This document shows positions 1 through 9,086 of a stretch of DNA of 64,000 nt, piece by piece; position 1 is the stretch's first letter, and every line of letters starts with the position of its first letter. The position numbers were made by a program, and so were the translations under genes. The stretch spans positions 5,642,001-5,706,000 of the forward strand of contig NZ_JACHJR010000001.1 in NCBI RefSeq assembly GCF_014203705.1, given 5' to 3'. The notes under the pieces are model-generated. The model worked only from the letters and a program-made list of their open reading frames with translations, did no database searches and was not told the DNA's origin. Origin of the DNA: Kitasatospora gansuensis. Its GTDB lineage: Bacteria; Actinomycetota; Actinomycetes; Streptomycetales; Streptomycetaceae.

Positions 1-284
1 CCGACGAGCACCGGCTGCTCCACCGGGAGCAGTTCGACGGTGGGGAAGTCCTGGCTGCTGAGCCACTGGACCAGCCGCACAGTGCGCTGGACGTCGGCCA
101 CCGGCGTGCCGGCCCGCGCGATCTTGGCCACCGCTCCGGCGCCTTTCAACCGGAACACCGCGTTGGTGTGGCCGCGCAGCATCTCGGCGCCAACCGGGTC
201 GACCCCGATGCGGCGGCACGCCTCCTCGAGGACGGAGTGGACCTCGGATTCGGCGAAGCCGCCGATGACAACCGGAACAGTCAT
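1..284 (-). CDS. APH-family phosphotransferase, N-terminal part (cut by window edge)
   Basis: The first 94 residues of a protein kinase-like phosphotransferase are visible; the rest lies beyond the left edge. The segment GHTNAVFRLKGAGAVAKIAR is the strand-rich N-lobe of the aminoglycoside/choline phosphotransferase fold, with VAKI carrying the nucleotide-binding lysine. It starts at an ATG 33 bp after the stop of the XRE regulator and is probably cotranscribed with it; no clear ribosome binding site is visible. It resembles the two APH-fold genes at 16.1-18.2 kb, so the locus holds at least three such kinases. The substrate cannot be told without the C-lobe. Confidence 0.75.
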   Translation of the reverse strand, partial: MTVPVVIGGFAESEVHSVLEEACRRIGVDPVGAEMLRGHTNAVFRLKGAGAVAKIARAGTPVADVQRTVRLVQWLSSQDFPTVELLPVEQPVLV

Positions 285-317
285 GCTCGTAAGGCTGACG
301 GGAAGAGGCCGGTCCTG

Positions 318-1703
318 TCACATCCTGCTGGTCGGGAGGGCCAGAAGCTCGCCAAGGTCACGGACAGCCCGGGACGAGCGGACCTGCGCGGGCAGTATGG
401 CGATCACCTCCTGCGCGCGAACCCCCAGAATCTCGGTGCGGTACTCCTCGGGGACCGTCAGGAACGTGTGAGCGGCCAGCTCGCACGCCTCGGTGACGCT
501 CCGCTCCTGGACCAGGCACATCGCCTCTTCAAGGGCCAACAGAGCCGGGTCGATGCCGCTGTCGCCGACGTACAGCGCCAGGGCTTCCTGCTGAACGCGC
601 CGTGCTTCCCGCAGGTCACCGAGAGCGGTGTGCGCGCCAGAGAGGTAGAACAGCAGGCGCCGGCGGGGGAACGCCCAGGCGTCGGTTTCGTCCGAGGGAG
701 GGCACCGCTCGAACAGCTCGCGTGCCTGGACGATGGCCTCCCGGGCACCTTCGGCGTCGCCCTGGCGGGCGCGAGCGCGAGCCTCGGCAGCGGCGGCGAA
801 CGCCCCAGTGACGGTGGCTCGGCCGCGGTTCAGCAGGCGGGCCTCCCGGGTCAGCGCGACGGCTCGCTCCAGCGGGCCGTAGTAGTAGGGCAGCATCGCG
901 GCCTGGACACGGACGCGGGCACGGAGGTCACCGCTGCCGCTATCGTCGGCGGCCGACCGGGCGGTTCCGTACCACAGCCGGGACTGGTCGAGTCGTCCCA
1001 GCTTCATCAGGGCGTCCGCGACGAGGGTCGCCAGCACGGCGATCATCTCGGACAGGCGGCTCTGGACGGTGGCGGGTTGGCGGTCAGCGGCCAGCAGCCG
1101 GACCTCTTCGAGGATCCGGACGAGTCGGCCCAGCATCTCGGTCGGCGGCGAGACGATGTAGGCGCGCCGAAGGTCCATGACCTGCTCGTCCAGGACCTCC
1201 AGCTGCGTCGCGCTGGCCGTTGTGCTGGCCAGGGTCCCTTCGACCGTGCGCCGGAACGTGTCGACCAAGTCGCCGAAGGGATCAGGGGCGGCGACGGGAA
1301 CGACCTGCCGAGGCAGGCTCAGAGAGCCAATCCCCGGCCGTGCCGTACCAGCAGTCGCTGGGCCGGCCTCCGCTCGGTAGTCGCCGGCGACCCCGAGCCC
1401 TTGGGCATTGGTCTCGTACAACCGGCACAGCAGGTCGACGGTGCCGACCCTCGGCCTCCGGCCCTTCTCCCACGCCGCCAGTTGGTCTTCGTCCACGCCG
1501 GGGAGAGGCAGTCCCAGCCGCTCACACAACTGCACCAGCTCGGCGACGGCCTGACGCAGCGTCCAACCCCGCGCGAGGCGGTGCGCCCGGAGGAGGCTCA
1601 CGCCACAGCAGGCCGCGATCTCCGCCACCGTGTCCGTGACGGTCCAGCTGCTCGCCGCGGCGCGTTCCCGGATGCGCGCCGCACACGACGGCTTGTGAGC
1701 CAC
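318..1703 (-). CDS. XRE-type HTH regulator with C-terminal TPR-like repeats
   Basis: This 461-residue protein has an N-terminal helix-turn-helix region (about residues 35-98, with LLRAHRLARGWTLRQAVAEL and QLAAWEKGRRPRVGTVDLLC) followed by an alpha-helical region rich in A/R/L that reads like tetratricopeptide repeats (about 150-440). This architecture is common in actinomycete regulators that sense peptides or small molecules. The GTG start is chosen because GAGGAGG lies 7 bases upstream. Three ACTAG repeats lie just upstream, between this gene and the divergent RsbW-like gene, suggesting autoregulation and control of the divergent operon. The next gene downstream on the same strand is an APH-type kinase. 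Confidence 0.85.
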   Translation of the reverse strand: MAHKPSCAARIRERAAASSWTVTDTVAEIAACCGVSLLRAHRLARGWTLRQAVAELVQLCERLGLPLPGVDEDQLAAWEKGRRPRVGTVDLLCRLYETNAQGLGVAGDYRAEAGPATAGTARPGIGSLSLPRQVVPVAAPDPFGDLVDTFRRTVEGTLASTTASATQLEVLDEQVMDLRRAYIVSPPTEMLGRLVRILEEVRLLAADRQPATVQSRLSEMIAVLATLVADALMKLGRLDQSRLWYGTARSAADDSGSGDLRARVRVQAAMLPYYYGPLERAVALTREARLLNRGRATVTGAFAAAAEARARARQGDAEGAREAIVQARELFERCPPSDETDAWAFPRRRLLFYLSGAHTALGDLREARRVQQEALALYVGDSGIDPALLALEEAMCLVQERSVTEACELAAHTFLTVPEEYRTEILGVRAQEVIAILPAQVRSSRAVRDLGELLALPTSRM

Positions 1704-1725
1704 AGCCCACCTCCTCGGTAGCCGA

Positions 1726-1781
1726 ACTAGGGGTGATCGTAGCCACCGAGTTACTAGCCGGGAGCGGAAAACCGCAACTAG
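1726..1781. promoter_or_regulatory. Three ACTAG repeats in the divergent intergenic region (putative operator)
   Basis: ACTAG occurs at 1726, 1753 and 1777. The last copy is embedded in the palindrome AACTAGTT and the middle one in GTTACTAG. The spacing (27 and 24 bp) and the position immediately upstream of the XRE regulator start suggest a regulator binding region. The stretch 1704-1951 is otherwise non-coding and less GC-rich than its surroundings. Function is inferred from position only. Confidence 0.4.
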
Positions 1782-1951
1782 TTACGGCTCTTGCCCCATC
1801 GAAGCCGGAAATCCGCGACTTCGGGCGTCAACCAGCAAGAACTTCTGATTGCCGCTGATGAGGGGTTCCGAGACCCTCTCTGAACGCGCCGACCGCGTTG
1901 CCCTCAACGGCCCGGGAACACCTGCAGACCAGCACTACCCGGAGGATCGCC

Positions 1952-2539
1952 ATGCCCGCCATCACGTTCAGTGCACCCGTCAAGCTCGACTCCGTCCCCC
2001 ACCTCCGCAAGCGTCTACCCACCGAACTCGCGGCCAGCGGAGTCGAGCTGACGGACGACGAGGTCTTCGCCGTCAAGGTCTGCGTGACGGAGCTCGTCGC
2101 CAACTCGATCACCCACGGCTTCCAGGGGGAGGCCGGCAACGAGTCCGCCGAGCTGACCATCACGGCGGACACAGACCGCACCACCGGTACGCTGCGGCTC
2201 ACCGCGTTCGACCCCGGCCGAGGAAGGCCGGTCGAACGCGCCAGCGGGCTGCACGAGTTGAACGGACGCGGGCTGACGATGATCCGCGCCTACGCCTCCG
2301 GCCTCGGCTGGGGCCCGGCACCCGACCCGGGCACGAACGTAGTCGGGCAGCAGGTCTGGTGCGAGCTGACGATCCAGTCGCTCACCGACCAGGCCGACAC
2401 CGCCACGGCGGACGAGCAGCCGGTCAGCCGGTCGGACATCACTCTGCAGATCGCATCGCTGCTCGCCGCCTCGGCCGTGCCGGCGGCTCGACCCACGATC
2501 CGTGTCGGCAGCCTCCGAGCCACCCTCACCGCAGCCTGA
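1952..2539 (+). CDS. RsbW/SpoIIAB-like ATP-binding (GHKL) protein
   Basis: This 195-residue protein has the single-domain HATPase fold of actinomycete anti-sigma-factor kinases. The N-box is E47 to G56 (ELVANSITHG), the G1 box is D87PGRGRP and a G2-like NGRGL follows at 104. Such proteins are typically serine kinases or ATP-dependent partner-switching regulators. The ATG at 1952 follows GGAGG by 6 bases, so I prefer it to a GTG 54 bases earlier that lacks a site. It is divergent from the XRE regulator and leads into the radical SAM gene; XRE plus RsbW-like pairs are frequent in Streptomyces and often act together. The last 60 residues look disordered. Confidence 0.85.
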   Translation: MPAITFSAPVKLDSVPHLRKRLPTELAASGVELTDDEVFAVKVCVTELVANSITHGFQGEAGNESAELTITADTDRTTGTLRLTAFDPGRGRPVERASGLHELNGRGLTMIRAYASGLGWGPAPDPGTNVVGQQVWCELTIQSLTDQADTATADEQPVSRSDITLQIASLLAASAVPAARPTIRVGSLRATLTAA

Positions 2540-2649
2540 CCGCACTACGCCCTGGTCGCCCACATATTGGCCTGGCGGATTGGCCTGCCCTGGTGCCGTC
2601 TTCGGCCCGGGCCACTCTCTCCATCCGACCTACTCCGAGGAGGACACCC

Positions 2650-4800
2650 GTGATCGACAGTGCCACCTCTGCCGTCTTACCGCTTGCCGTCGAACGGCTC
2701 CGTGAAGCCCTTCGGCTCGCCGTGCCGGACCTCCCCGACACGGCGGCCGACGAGTCGGACTTCCTGCTCGTCGACCCGCCCGCCCTCCGAGCGCACCTCG
2801 AAGCTCACCTCGCCGACCAGAGCGGCCGAGTGCGGGTCACCGGCACGCTCGACCGCCGCCTGATCCTTGTCGAGCGCCTCGACGGGCGGTGGGTGATCGC
2901 CGACCTCTCCGGCGAACCCCACAACACCAGGAACTGGCCGACGCGCCTGACCGGGCACCTCGCTCTCGACGAGCACGACTCGTGGCTGACGCTCGCCGAC
3001 CTGGACGACGCCGCCGCCCACTACTTCACCCGGCCTGCCGTCACCATCGCCGCGCTCTACCACCCCGAGACCTTCCCGCTGCCCCGCTTCCCCCTCGGCA
3101 TCAGCGACCTCGCACGGGCCGCCCGCACCACCCTGCTCGGTGAAGTCCGTCTGCTGGACATGCAGCTCGGCGTCACCATGGCGGACCTGGTGAAGGACCT
3201 GGTCGACAACGCCCCGGACATCCTCGGCATCTCGGCGACCTTCGGGCAGCACGACCTGCTGCTCGAACTCCTTGACACCGCCTACCAGTTGCCTACCCCT
3301 CCGCTGGTCGTCGCCGGCGGCAGCCTGACCGTCCGCAACGAGGCCCTCCTCCTCGACCAGTACCCGGACCTGCTGATCGCCCGAGGTGCGGGCGAAGCCA
3401 CCATCCAGGACGTCCTGGCCCACTGGCACGGCGAGTTGGAGCGGGAGGCGATCCAGGGGATCGGCTACACCGGGGCCGCCCGCGGCGGCGGCATGCAGCT
3501 CGCCCGTCGCCGCACCGCCACCGTCCCGAACCGGAACCAGACCGACATCCTCCCCGAACTGGACCTGCTCCCGGCCACGTTCGCCCACGACGGAGTCGCC
3601 CAACTGGAGTGCTCGCGGGGCTGCAAGAGCGCCTGCTCGTTCTGCCCGCGCGGGCACAAGGGTCAGTGGTCGGGGGCCGAGCCCGCGTCCCTGCCGTGGA
3701 TGCTCGGCGAGATGAGCCGGATCTTCGACCGCTTCCCCGGCACCTCCCGCACCATCTACAGCGTCGACGAGGAGTTCATGGGCGGCGGACCCGACGCCGT
3801 CACCCGCGCCCTCGACCTCGCGCACATGTTCCACGACGCGGGCTTCAACTGGGAGACCAGCTGCCGCATCGAGCAGGTCTACCACCCCGACCACGACCTC
3901 GACTGGCACTTCGAGCGCGCCGCGATGTGGCGCAAGCTCACCGAACTCGGCCTCCGCCGCTGCCTGTTCGGCGTCGAGTCCGGAGTCGACTCGATCCTCA
4001 CCCGCTTCAACAAGGACACCAGCGCGGAGCAGAACGCCCTGGCGATCCGCACCCTGTCGGCGCTCGGCGTATCCACTCGCCTGACCTACATCACCTTCGA
4101 CCCGCTGATGACCCTGGCCGAACTCGAAGCCACCCACGCCTTCCAAGGCCGCACCGACCTGCTCCTCAACCCGCTGCCGCACCTGGCGGTCGAGGAGATA
4201 GTCGAAGGCGTCCGCGACCCCGACTTCGTCGCCGAGCACGCCACCGGCCGGCCGCTGCACTCCGGTATCTCCTACATGCTCGTCAGCATGGAGTGCCTGG
4301 TCGGCGCCGCCTACACCAAGATGGCCGAGCAGGCCGGACTGACGGGAGCGGCCAGGCCCTCCATGGGCCGGGTGGACTCCCGCTACCTGGATCCGCGCAT
4401 CGGCGAGGCCAGCACCGCCGCCCAGCTGTGGATCGACCGCTCCTTCCCGCTCGACTACACCCTCAAGTCGCTGGAGAAGGTCCTCGACGGCCAGCCTCGG
4501 CACTCCGTCCGGGCCGCCCGCACCGTCCTCAAGGACTCCGCGTACACCGTCCTGACCGGCATGCTCCACGAGATCACCAGCACACCGCCCGCCGATGGCA
4601 CCGATCAGCTCGCCGCCGGCATCGCCAGCATGCTCGACCGCGAGTTCGAGCACCTGCGCGCAGTCGTCGGCCCCGAAGTCCACACGCTCACCGCGACCCT
4701 GCCTAGCCGGCACGCCGAGCGCCTGCGCAACCAGCACGACCGCTGGACCAACTCCGACGGCTGGCAGCTGATCAACGCCGCCGACCCCTGCGGCACCTGA
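2650..4800 (+). CDS. Cobalamin-binding-domain radical SAM enzyme
   Basis: This 716-residue protein begins with a GTG preceded by GAGGAGG. Residues 1-160 match nothing I know. About 165-290 is a Rossmann-like B12-binding-type domain (DILGISATFGQHD, PPLVVAGGSLTV, ARGAGEATIQDVL). The radical SAM core starts with C325-x3-C329-x2-C332 in CSRGCKSACSFC, the [4Fe-4S] signature, and continues through GVESGVDSILTRFNKDTS near 440. Members of this family methylate unactivated carbons or catalyse ring and rearrangement chemistry using SAM and often methylcobalamin. No DxHxxG cobalamin-ligand motif is visible, so cobalamin would bind base-off without histidine, if at all. It opens the coupled gene set, which makes it a likely pathway-defining enzyme. 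Confidence 0.85.
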   Translation: MIDSATSAVLPLAVERLREALRLAVPDLPDTAADESDFLLVDPPALRAHLEAHLADQSGRVRVTGTLDRRLILVERLDGRWVIADLSGEPHNTRNWPTRLTGHLALDEHDSWLTLADLDDAAAHYFTRPAVTIAALYHPETFPLPRFPLGISDLARAARTTLLGEVRLLDMQLGVTMADLVKDLVDNAPDILGISATFGQHDLLLELLDTAYQLPTPPLVVAGGSLTVRNEALLLDQYPDLLIARGAGEATIQDVLAHWHGELEREAIQGIGYTGAARGGGMQLARRRTATVPNRNQTDILPELDLLPATFAHDGVAQLECSRGCKSACSFCPRGHKGQWSGAEPASLPWMLGEMSRIFDRFPGTSRTIYSVDEEFMGGGPDAVTRALDLAHMFHDAGFNWETSCRIEQVYHPDHDLDWHFERAAMWRKLTELGLRRCLFGVESGVDSILTRFNKDTSAEQNALAIRTLSALGVSTRLTYITFDPLMTLAELEATHAFQGRTDLLLNPLPHLAVEEIVEGVRDPDFVAEHATGRPLHSGISYMLVSMECLVGAAYTKMAEQAGLTGAARPSMGRVDSRYLDPRIGEASTAAQLWIDRSFPLDYTLKSLEKVLDGQPRHSVRAARTVLKDSAYTVLTGMLHEITSTPPADGTDQLAAGIASMLDREFEHLRAVVGPEVHTLTATLPSRHAERLRNQHDRWTNSDGWQLINAADPCGT

Positions 4801-4835
4801 ACCCACCTTCCCGACCAGCAAGAAGGGAGAACGGC

Positions 4836-5930
4836 ATGGACACCCCCGCGCGCCCCGGCGGCACCCTCCCCCTCCCCAGCGGCACCACCTGCTCCCGCCT
4901 GGGCATCGGCTGCTGGCCGATCGGCGGACCCGCCCACAACCTCGGCATGCCCATGGGCTGGAGCACCGCCGACGACCACCAGGCCCTCGCCGGCCTGGAA
5001 CGGGCCTTCGCCCTCGGGGCGAACCTGTTCGACACCGCCGACGTGTACGGCCACGGCCACTCCGAACAGCTCCTCGGCACCTTCCTGCGCGGCATCCCCC
5101 GCCACGAGTTCGCCGTCACCAGCAAGGTCGGCTACTTCACCGAGCCCGGCACCGGCCATGCCATGGAGCCCGCCCACCTGCGCCGCCGACTCGAAGGCAC
5201 CCTGGGACGCCTGGGCGTCGACCACCTCGACGTCTACTCCCTGCACAACGCCGACTTCGGGCCCGGCGACGCCTTGCTGGAGAAGGCCGTTGCGACCCTG
5301 CGCGGCTTCCAACAGGAGGGGCTGATCAGGTCGGTCGGCATGCGCGGCCCGCACCGCTTCGCCCCCGAGCGGCTCACGACCGAGCCCGGCCAGCGCGAGG
5401 ACAAGCACGCTCGGTTCCGCCGCCACTTCGCCGAGATCCGCCCGGACGTGCTGGCCGTCCGCGACAACCTCCTCACCCCGGCCTCGGCGACCGACGGCAT
5501 CCGCGAGTTCAGCGCCGCCCACTCCGTCACGGTGATCGTGAACAAGGCGCTCGGGCAGGGCCTGCTCACCGGCAAGCACACCGCCGCGGCGCCCCCGGCC
5601 TTCGCTGACGGGGACCACCGCCAGCGCAAGGCGTGGTTCACTGAACCCGCCCTCGCCGTCCTCGGCCCGTACCTGGACGAGATCCGTCACCACCTCGGCG
5701 ATGGCCCGGCCCCACTGGCGCACGCCGCGCTCGCCTACTGCCTGCGTCGCTGGCCCGGCGCTGCGGTCCTGGCCGGTTTCACCACCGCCTCCCAAGTCGA
5801 GCAGAACCTGACCTGCGACCCCGCCCGGCTCACCACGGACGACCTGCTGTTCCTCGCCGAGGTCGGCCAGCAGGCACAGCAGGCCCTCGACCAGCTCGGC
5901 GAGGTCTTCACCGACGAGGCGAACGGATGA
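4836..5930 (+). CDS. Aldo/keto reductase
   Basis: This 364-residue NADPH-dependent oxidoreductase has the complete AKR catalytic tetrad: Asp66 and Tyr71 (in FDTADVYGHG), Lys97 (TSKVGY) and His137 (YSLHNAD). The TIM-barrel order and length fit the family. It starts 35 bp after the radical SAM gene with AGAAGGGAG upstream, and its stop overlaps the next start by 4 bp (ATGA), so it is translationally coupled to the kinase gene. Its likely task is reduction of a carbonyl or a dehydratase-like step on the pathway intermediate; the substrate is unknown. Confidence 0.9.
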   Translation: MDTPARPGGTLPLPSGTTCSRLGIGCWPIGGPAHNLGMPMGWSTADDHQALAGLERAFALGANLFDTADVYGHGHSEQLLGTFLRGIPRHEFAVTSKVGYFTEPGTGHAMEPAHLRRRLEGTLGRLGVDHLDVYSLHNADFGPGDALLEKAVATLRGFQQEGLIRSVGMRGPHRFAPERLTTEPGQREDKHARFRRHFAEIRPDVLAVRDNLLTPASATDGIREFSAAHSVTVIVNKALGQGLLTGKHTAAAPPAFADGDHRQRKAWFTEPALAVLGPYLDEIRHHLGDGPAPLAHAALAYCLRRWPGAAVLAGFTTASQVEQNLTCDPARLTTDDLLFLAEVGQQAQQALDQLGEVFTDEANG

Positions 5931-6598
5931 GCGCCGCGCCGTTCATCGCCCTGGAAGGCCCCGACGGAGCCGGCAAGACCACCCTCGCCACCGGGGCGGC
6001 CGACGCCCTCGCCCACCTGGGCCTGCGGCACATCGACCGCCGCCAGGTGTCCACCAGTTCCGAGTACGCGGCCACCCTGATGGAACCCCTCGCCCGGATG
6101 CTCTGGCACAGCGGCGACGCCCCCGACCTCTCGGACAACTTCTGGGCCCACCTCCAGGCGAGCTGGTTCACCGCCCACGGCGAGCAGGTCATCACCCCGG
6201 CGCTCACCGCCGGTCCGGTCCTGGTCGACGGCTGGTACTTCAAGCTCGCCTCCCGCCTCACCGGCCAGGGCTGGAGCACCGACGAGATCACCCACCTGTT
6301 CAGCCGAGTCCGCCGCCCCGACCACACGATCCTTCTGGACGTCGACCCCACGCTGCTCTGGGAGCGCAAGGCCCACCAACTGCGGCCCGCCGAACTCGGC
6401 ATGCACGGCACCTACACCACCCTCGGCCGGACCTCCTTCCTCGACTACCAGCAACGCGGCCTCCAACGCCTTCGCGAGATGGCCGCCGCAGACGGCTGGC
6501 ACGTCCTCACCGTCCCGGCCGGCGAAGACCTGCCCACGACCACCGACCGCGTCAGCGCCCTGCTCACCGCCCTTCTCGCCAACTCGCCCTCCAGCTAA
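5927..6598 (+). CDS. Thymidylate-kinase-like nucleotide kinase
   Basis: The 223 residues have the dTMP kinase fold, with the P-loop G11PDGAGKTT and a DGWYFK segment in the place of the family's DRY-type motif. Late in the protein ILLDVDPTLLWERK is the typical strand plus LID region. It is unlikely to be the housekeeping enzyme because it is embedded, with a 4-bp overlap, in a specialised-metabolism-type operon. It may phosphorylate a nucleotide-like or sugar-phosphate-like intermediate. Specificity residues differ enough that I do not assign dTMP as substrate. Confidence 0.8.
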   Translation: MSAAPFIALEGPDGAGKTTLATGAADALAHLGLRHIDRRQVSTSSEYAATLMEPLARMLWHSGDAPDLSDNFWAHLQASWFTAHGEQVITPALTAGPVLVDGWYFKLASRLTGQGWSTDEITHLFSRVRRPDHTILLDVDPTLLWERKAHQLRPAELGMHGTYTTLGRTSFLDYQQRGLQRLREMAAADGWHVLTVPAGEDLPTTTDRVSALLTALLANSPSS

Positions 6599-6609
6599 GG
6601 AGAACGCCC

Positions 6610-7803
6610 GTGAACACGCCCGCCCCCTACACCTGGCCCCACATCGACCAGCAGCTGCGCCAGGCCGTCGACCGGCAGCTCGACCGGTCGCTCTCCGACC
6701 GGGACGCCACCGGCGTGATCGGCGAGTTCGAGAAGGAGTTCGCCCGCTTCGTCGGCAGCCGCCACGCCATCGCCTACTCCTCCGGCACCTCCGCCCTGCA
6801 CGCCATGTGCGTCGCCGCTGGCCTCGGCGAGGGAGACGAGATCATCGCCCCCGCCTACACCTTCTTCGCCACCGCGACCCCCTTCGCCTACGAGGGCGTG
6901 AAGGTGGTCTTCGCCGACGCCGACGGCTGGGGCAACCTCGACCCCGACGACCTGCCCGGCCTGCTCACCGACCGGACCCGGGCCGTCATCGTCACCCACA
7001 TGTGGGGCAACCCCTGCGACATGACCGCCATCGCCCAGTTCTGCCGCGACAACGACCTGCTGCTGCTGGAGGACTGCTCCCACGCGCACTTCGCGTCCTG
7101 GGGCGGCCAGCGGGTCGGCACCTTCGGCGCGATGGCCGTCTTCTCCACCAACCAGAAGGCCATCACCACCGGCGAGGGCGGCGTCTTGGTCACCGACCAC
7201 GACCAGTTCCGCGAACTCGCCCTCCTCCACGGCCACTACAACAAGCGGTCGTTCAAGGAGATCAGCCCCACCGCCCCGTACTACCAGTACGCCCTGACCG
7301 GGATGGGCCTCAAATCGCGGATGACCACCCTCAACGCGGCCGTCGGCCTCGACCAGCTCGGCAAGGCCGACGACATCGAAGAGCGCCGCCGCGGCATCCT
7401 CGACCGCTTCGCCGACGCCCTCGACGGCAACCCCGTCGTATCCCCGGCCACCGTCGATCCGCAGCACGGCGCCAACGGCCTGTACGTCCTCGGACTGCAC
7501 TTCCACCAGCAGGCCGCCACGGTCACCGCCGCCGAGTTCACCGACCGGCTCACCCGGCTCGGGACCGAGTTCGACATGCCCGGCTCCACCGCCGTGATCG
7601 CCAACGAGCCCCTGTTCCACCGGCGCAGCCGCACGACCCCGTGGACGACCGTGCCCACCGTCGACCCGGCCACCTACGGCGGCGCGCAGCAGTTCATCGA
7701 CTCCTTCATCAAGGCCCCGCTGTTCGGCTACCCCGGCGACGAGCAGGCCGTGGACCACCACATCACCACGCTCGCCGCCGTCAGCAAGGACGTGGCCCGG
7801 TGA
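6610..7803 (+). CDS. DegT/DnrJ/EryC1/StrS-family PLP aminotransferase
   Basis: This 397-residue fold-type-I aminotransferase shows the PLP-phosphate loop S57SGTSAL, the PLP-ring Asp155 in LLLEDCSHAH, and the Schiff-base Lys183 in STNQKAITTGEGG. The family transfers an amino group from glutamate or glutamine to keto-sugars or keto-cyclitols. The GTG start follows AAGGAG. The stop overlaps the formyltransferase start (GTGA). An aminotransferase directly followed by an N-formyltransferase is the classical arrangement for making a formamido sugar or amino-formyl group, so the two proteins probably act in succession. Confidence 0.9.
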   Translation: MNTPAPYTWPHIDQQLRQAVDRQLDRSLSDRDATGVIGEFEKEFARFVGSRHAIAYSSGTSALHAMCVAAGLGEGDEIIAPAYTFFATATPFAYEGVKVVFADADGWGNLDPDDLPGLLTDRTRAVIVTHMWGNPCDMTAIAQFCRDNDLLLLEDCSHAHFASWGGQRVGTFGAMAVFSTNQKAITTGEGGVLVTDHDQFRELALLHGHYNKRSFKEISPTAPYYQYALTGMGLKSRMTTLNAAVGLDQLGKADDIEERRRGILDRFADALDGNPVVSPATVDPQHGANGLYVLGLHFHQQAATVTAAEFTDRLTRLGTEFDMPGSTAVIANEPLFHRRSRTTPWTTVPTVDPATYGGAQQFIDSFIKAPLFGYPGDEQAVDHHITTLAAVSKDVAR

Positions 7804-9086
7804 TCACCCCCGAGACCCTGACCGACGCGGCCCGCACCGACGGCGACACCATCACCGTTGCGGCTCTGCGGCACCTGCGCGGCCAAGCCCTCCAGCCCGC
7901 GCCCGTCCCTCCTGTCAGCGGCGCGACGGTCACCTCTCGCCCGCCGCTGCTCATCGCCCGGCCCACCCTCGCGGACCAGCAGATCCGAGCCGCCGCCCGC
8001 ACCTGGCTCGCCTCCCGCGCCGGCCACCACCGGGCGAACGACCCGGCCGAGGAAGCCCTTCTGCATGCCGTCGAGACCTCCGCTCTGGCCCGACCGCCCA
8101 TCGCGGACACTGCCAGCACGGTGGACGCCGATCTCGCCGACATCTACCTCACCCTCGCCCGGCACTGGCTGGAGTTGACGAAGAACAGCGCCGACCCGCG
8201 CTACCTGAACGCCGCGCTCAAGCTCCTCAGCATCAGCCTGGTCGCCCCCGTGCCGGCCACCGAACAAGGCGCAGCCGCCCTCGCCGCTGCGCTGGAAGCC
8301 CTGGACACCACCACCGTCCCACCGGCCCCGCCCGGCAGCAGCACCAGGCAGCACGCCTACACCGCCCCCGCCATCCCGGCGCCGACCGGGGCGGTGGAGC
8401 CCCGCATCGCAGTCCTCGCCGGCGCGGACTCCCGGGGGCTGCCGCAGTTCCTCGCCGCCGCCCACAGCCTCCCGATCACTGGCGTCGTCCTCCACGACGG
8501 CGGCCAGCGGCAGGAGCCGCCCGGCAGCGCCTACGGCGCGGCCTGGTACCCCGCACCCCGCGCCACCCACCCCCGGCTCGCCCTCGCCGCCTCGCCCCTG
8601 CCCCACCACCGGGTCGCGCACCGCGACTGGAGCGCCGCCGCCGCCCACCTGGCCGACTGGGGCACCGACCTCCTCGTCCTGATCGGCATGGACGTCATCC
8701 CGCCGACGGTCCTGGCCGTGCCCCGGCTCGGCACCATCAACGCCCACAACGGCGCCCTGCCTACCTACCGTGGCATGGACGCTGTCGCCTGGGCCGTCCT
8801 GACCGGCAGCCCGGTCGTGTGCAGCGTCCACCACGTCACCGAGCACGTCGACGCTGGCCACGTCCTCGCCACCAGCGACGTGCCCAGCGACGCACCCGAC
8901 CTGCGCCAAGCCGTCAAGGACACGCAGCTTCGTCTCCTCGCCGACGTCTGCCGTCACGTCGCCACCACCGGGGCCCTGCCCGCTGGGCAGCCACAGGCCG
9001 GCCCCACCCGCCGCTACTACCGGATGCACCCGGCGCTGCGACGCCTCCTCGACGTGACGACGAGCCCGATCGGAGCCGCCTCGTGA
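7800..9086 (+). CDS. Formyltransferase-domain protein with novel N-terminal half
   Basis: This 428-residue protein carries a 10-formyl-THF-dependent formyltransferase domain in its C-terminal half (about 205-405). The catalytic triad is visible: Asn314 and His316 in INAHNGALPTYRG, and Asp351 in EHVDAGHVL. The first roughly 200 residues are helical, rich in Ala/Leu, and resemble no domain I can name; typical family members begin directly with the Rossmann domain. The GTG start overlaps the preceding stop. It probably formylates the amino group installed by the upstream aminotransferase. The N-terminal part could be a carrier, dimerisation or partner-docking module. Confidence 0.85.
   Translation: MITPETLTDAARTDGDTITVAALRHLRGQALQPAPVPPVSGATVTSRPPLLIARPTLADQQIRAAARTWLASRAGHHRANDPAEEALLHAVETSALARPPIADTASTVDADLADIYLTLARHWLELTKNSADPRYLNAALKLLSISLVAPVPATEQGAAALAAALEALDTTTVPPAPPGSSTRQHAYTAPAIPAPTGAVEPRIAVLAGADSRGLPQFLAAAHSLPITGVVLHDGGQRQEPPGSAYGAAWYPAPRATHPRLALAASPLPHHRVAHRDWSAAAAHLADWGTDLLVLIGMDVIPPTVLAVPRLGTINAHNGALPTYRGMDAVAWAVLTGSPVVCSVHHVTEHVDAGHVLATSDVPSDAPDLRQAVKDTQLRLLADVCRHVATTGALPAGQPQAGPTRRYYRMHPALRRLLDVTTSPIGAAS

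Noticed and set aside
168..1721. Long open frame antisense to the XRE/TPR regulator
   Set aside because: High-GC coding DNA creates long open frames on the opposite strand. The minus-strand frame has a strong ribosome binding site and a recognisable HTH/TPR protein; the plus frame has a low-complexity composition.
1849..2649. Extension of the radical SAM gene upstream to give 983 residues
   Set aside because: The first 267 residues are arginine- and proline-rich shadow of the RsbW-like gene. The GTG at 2650 has a perfect ribosome binding site and begins the recognisable protein.
2677..4821. 714-codon minus-strand frame opposite the radical SAM gene
   Set aside because: Composition (Gly/Val/Glu repeats) is typical of an antisense shadow; the sense strand encodes an intact family member with a CxxxCxxC motif.
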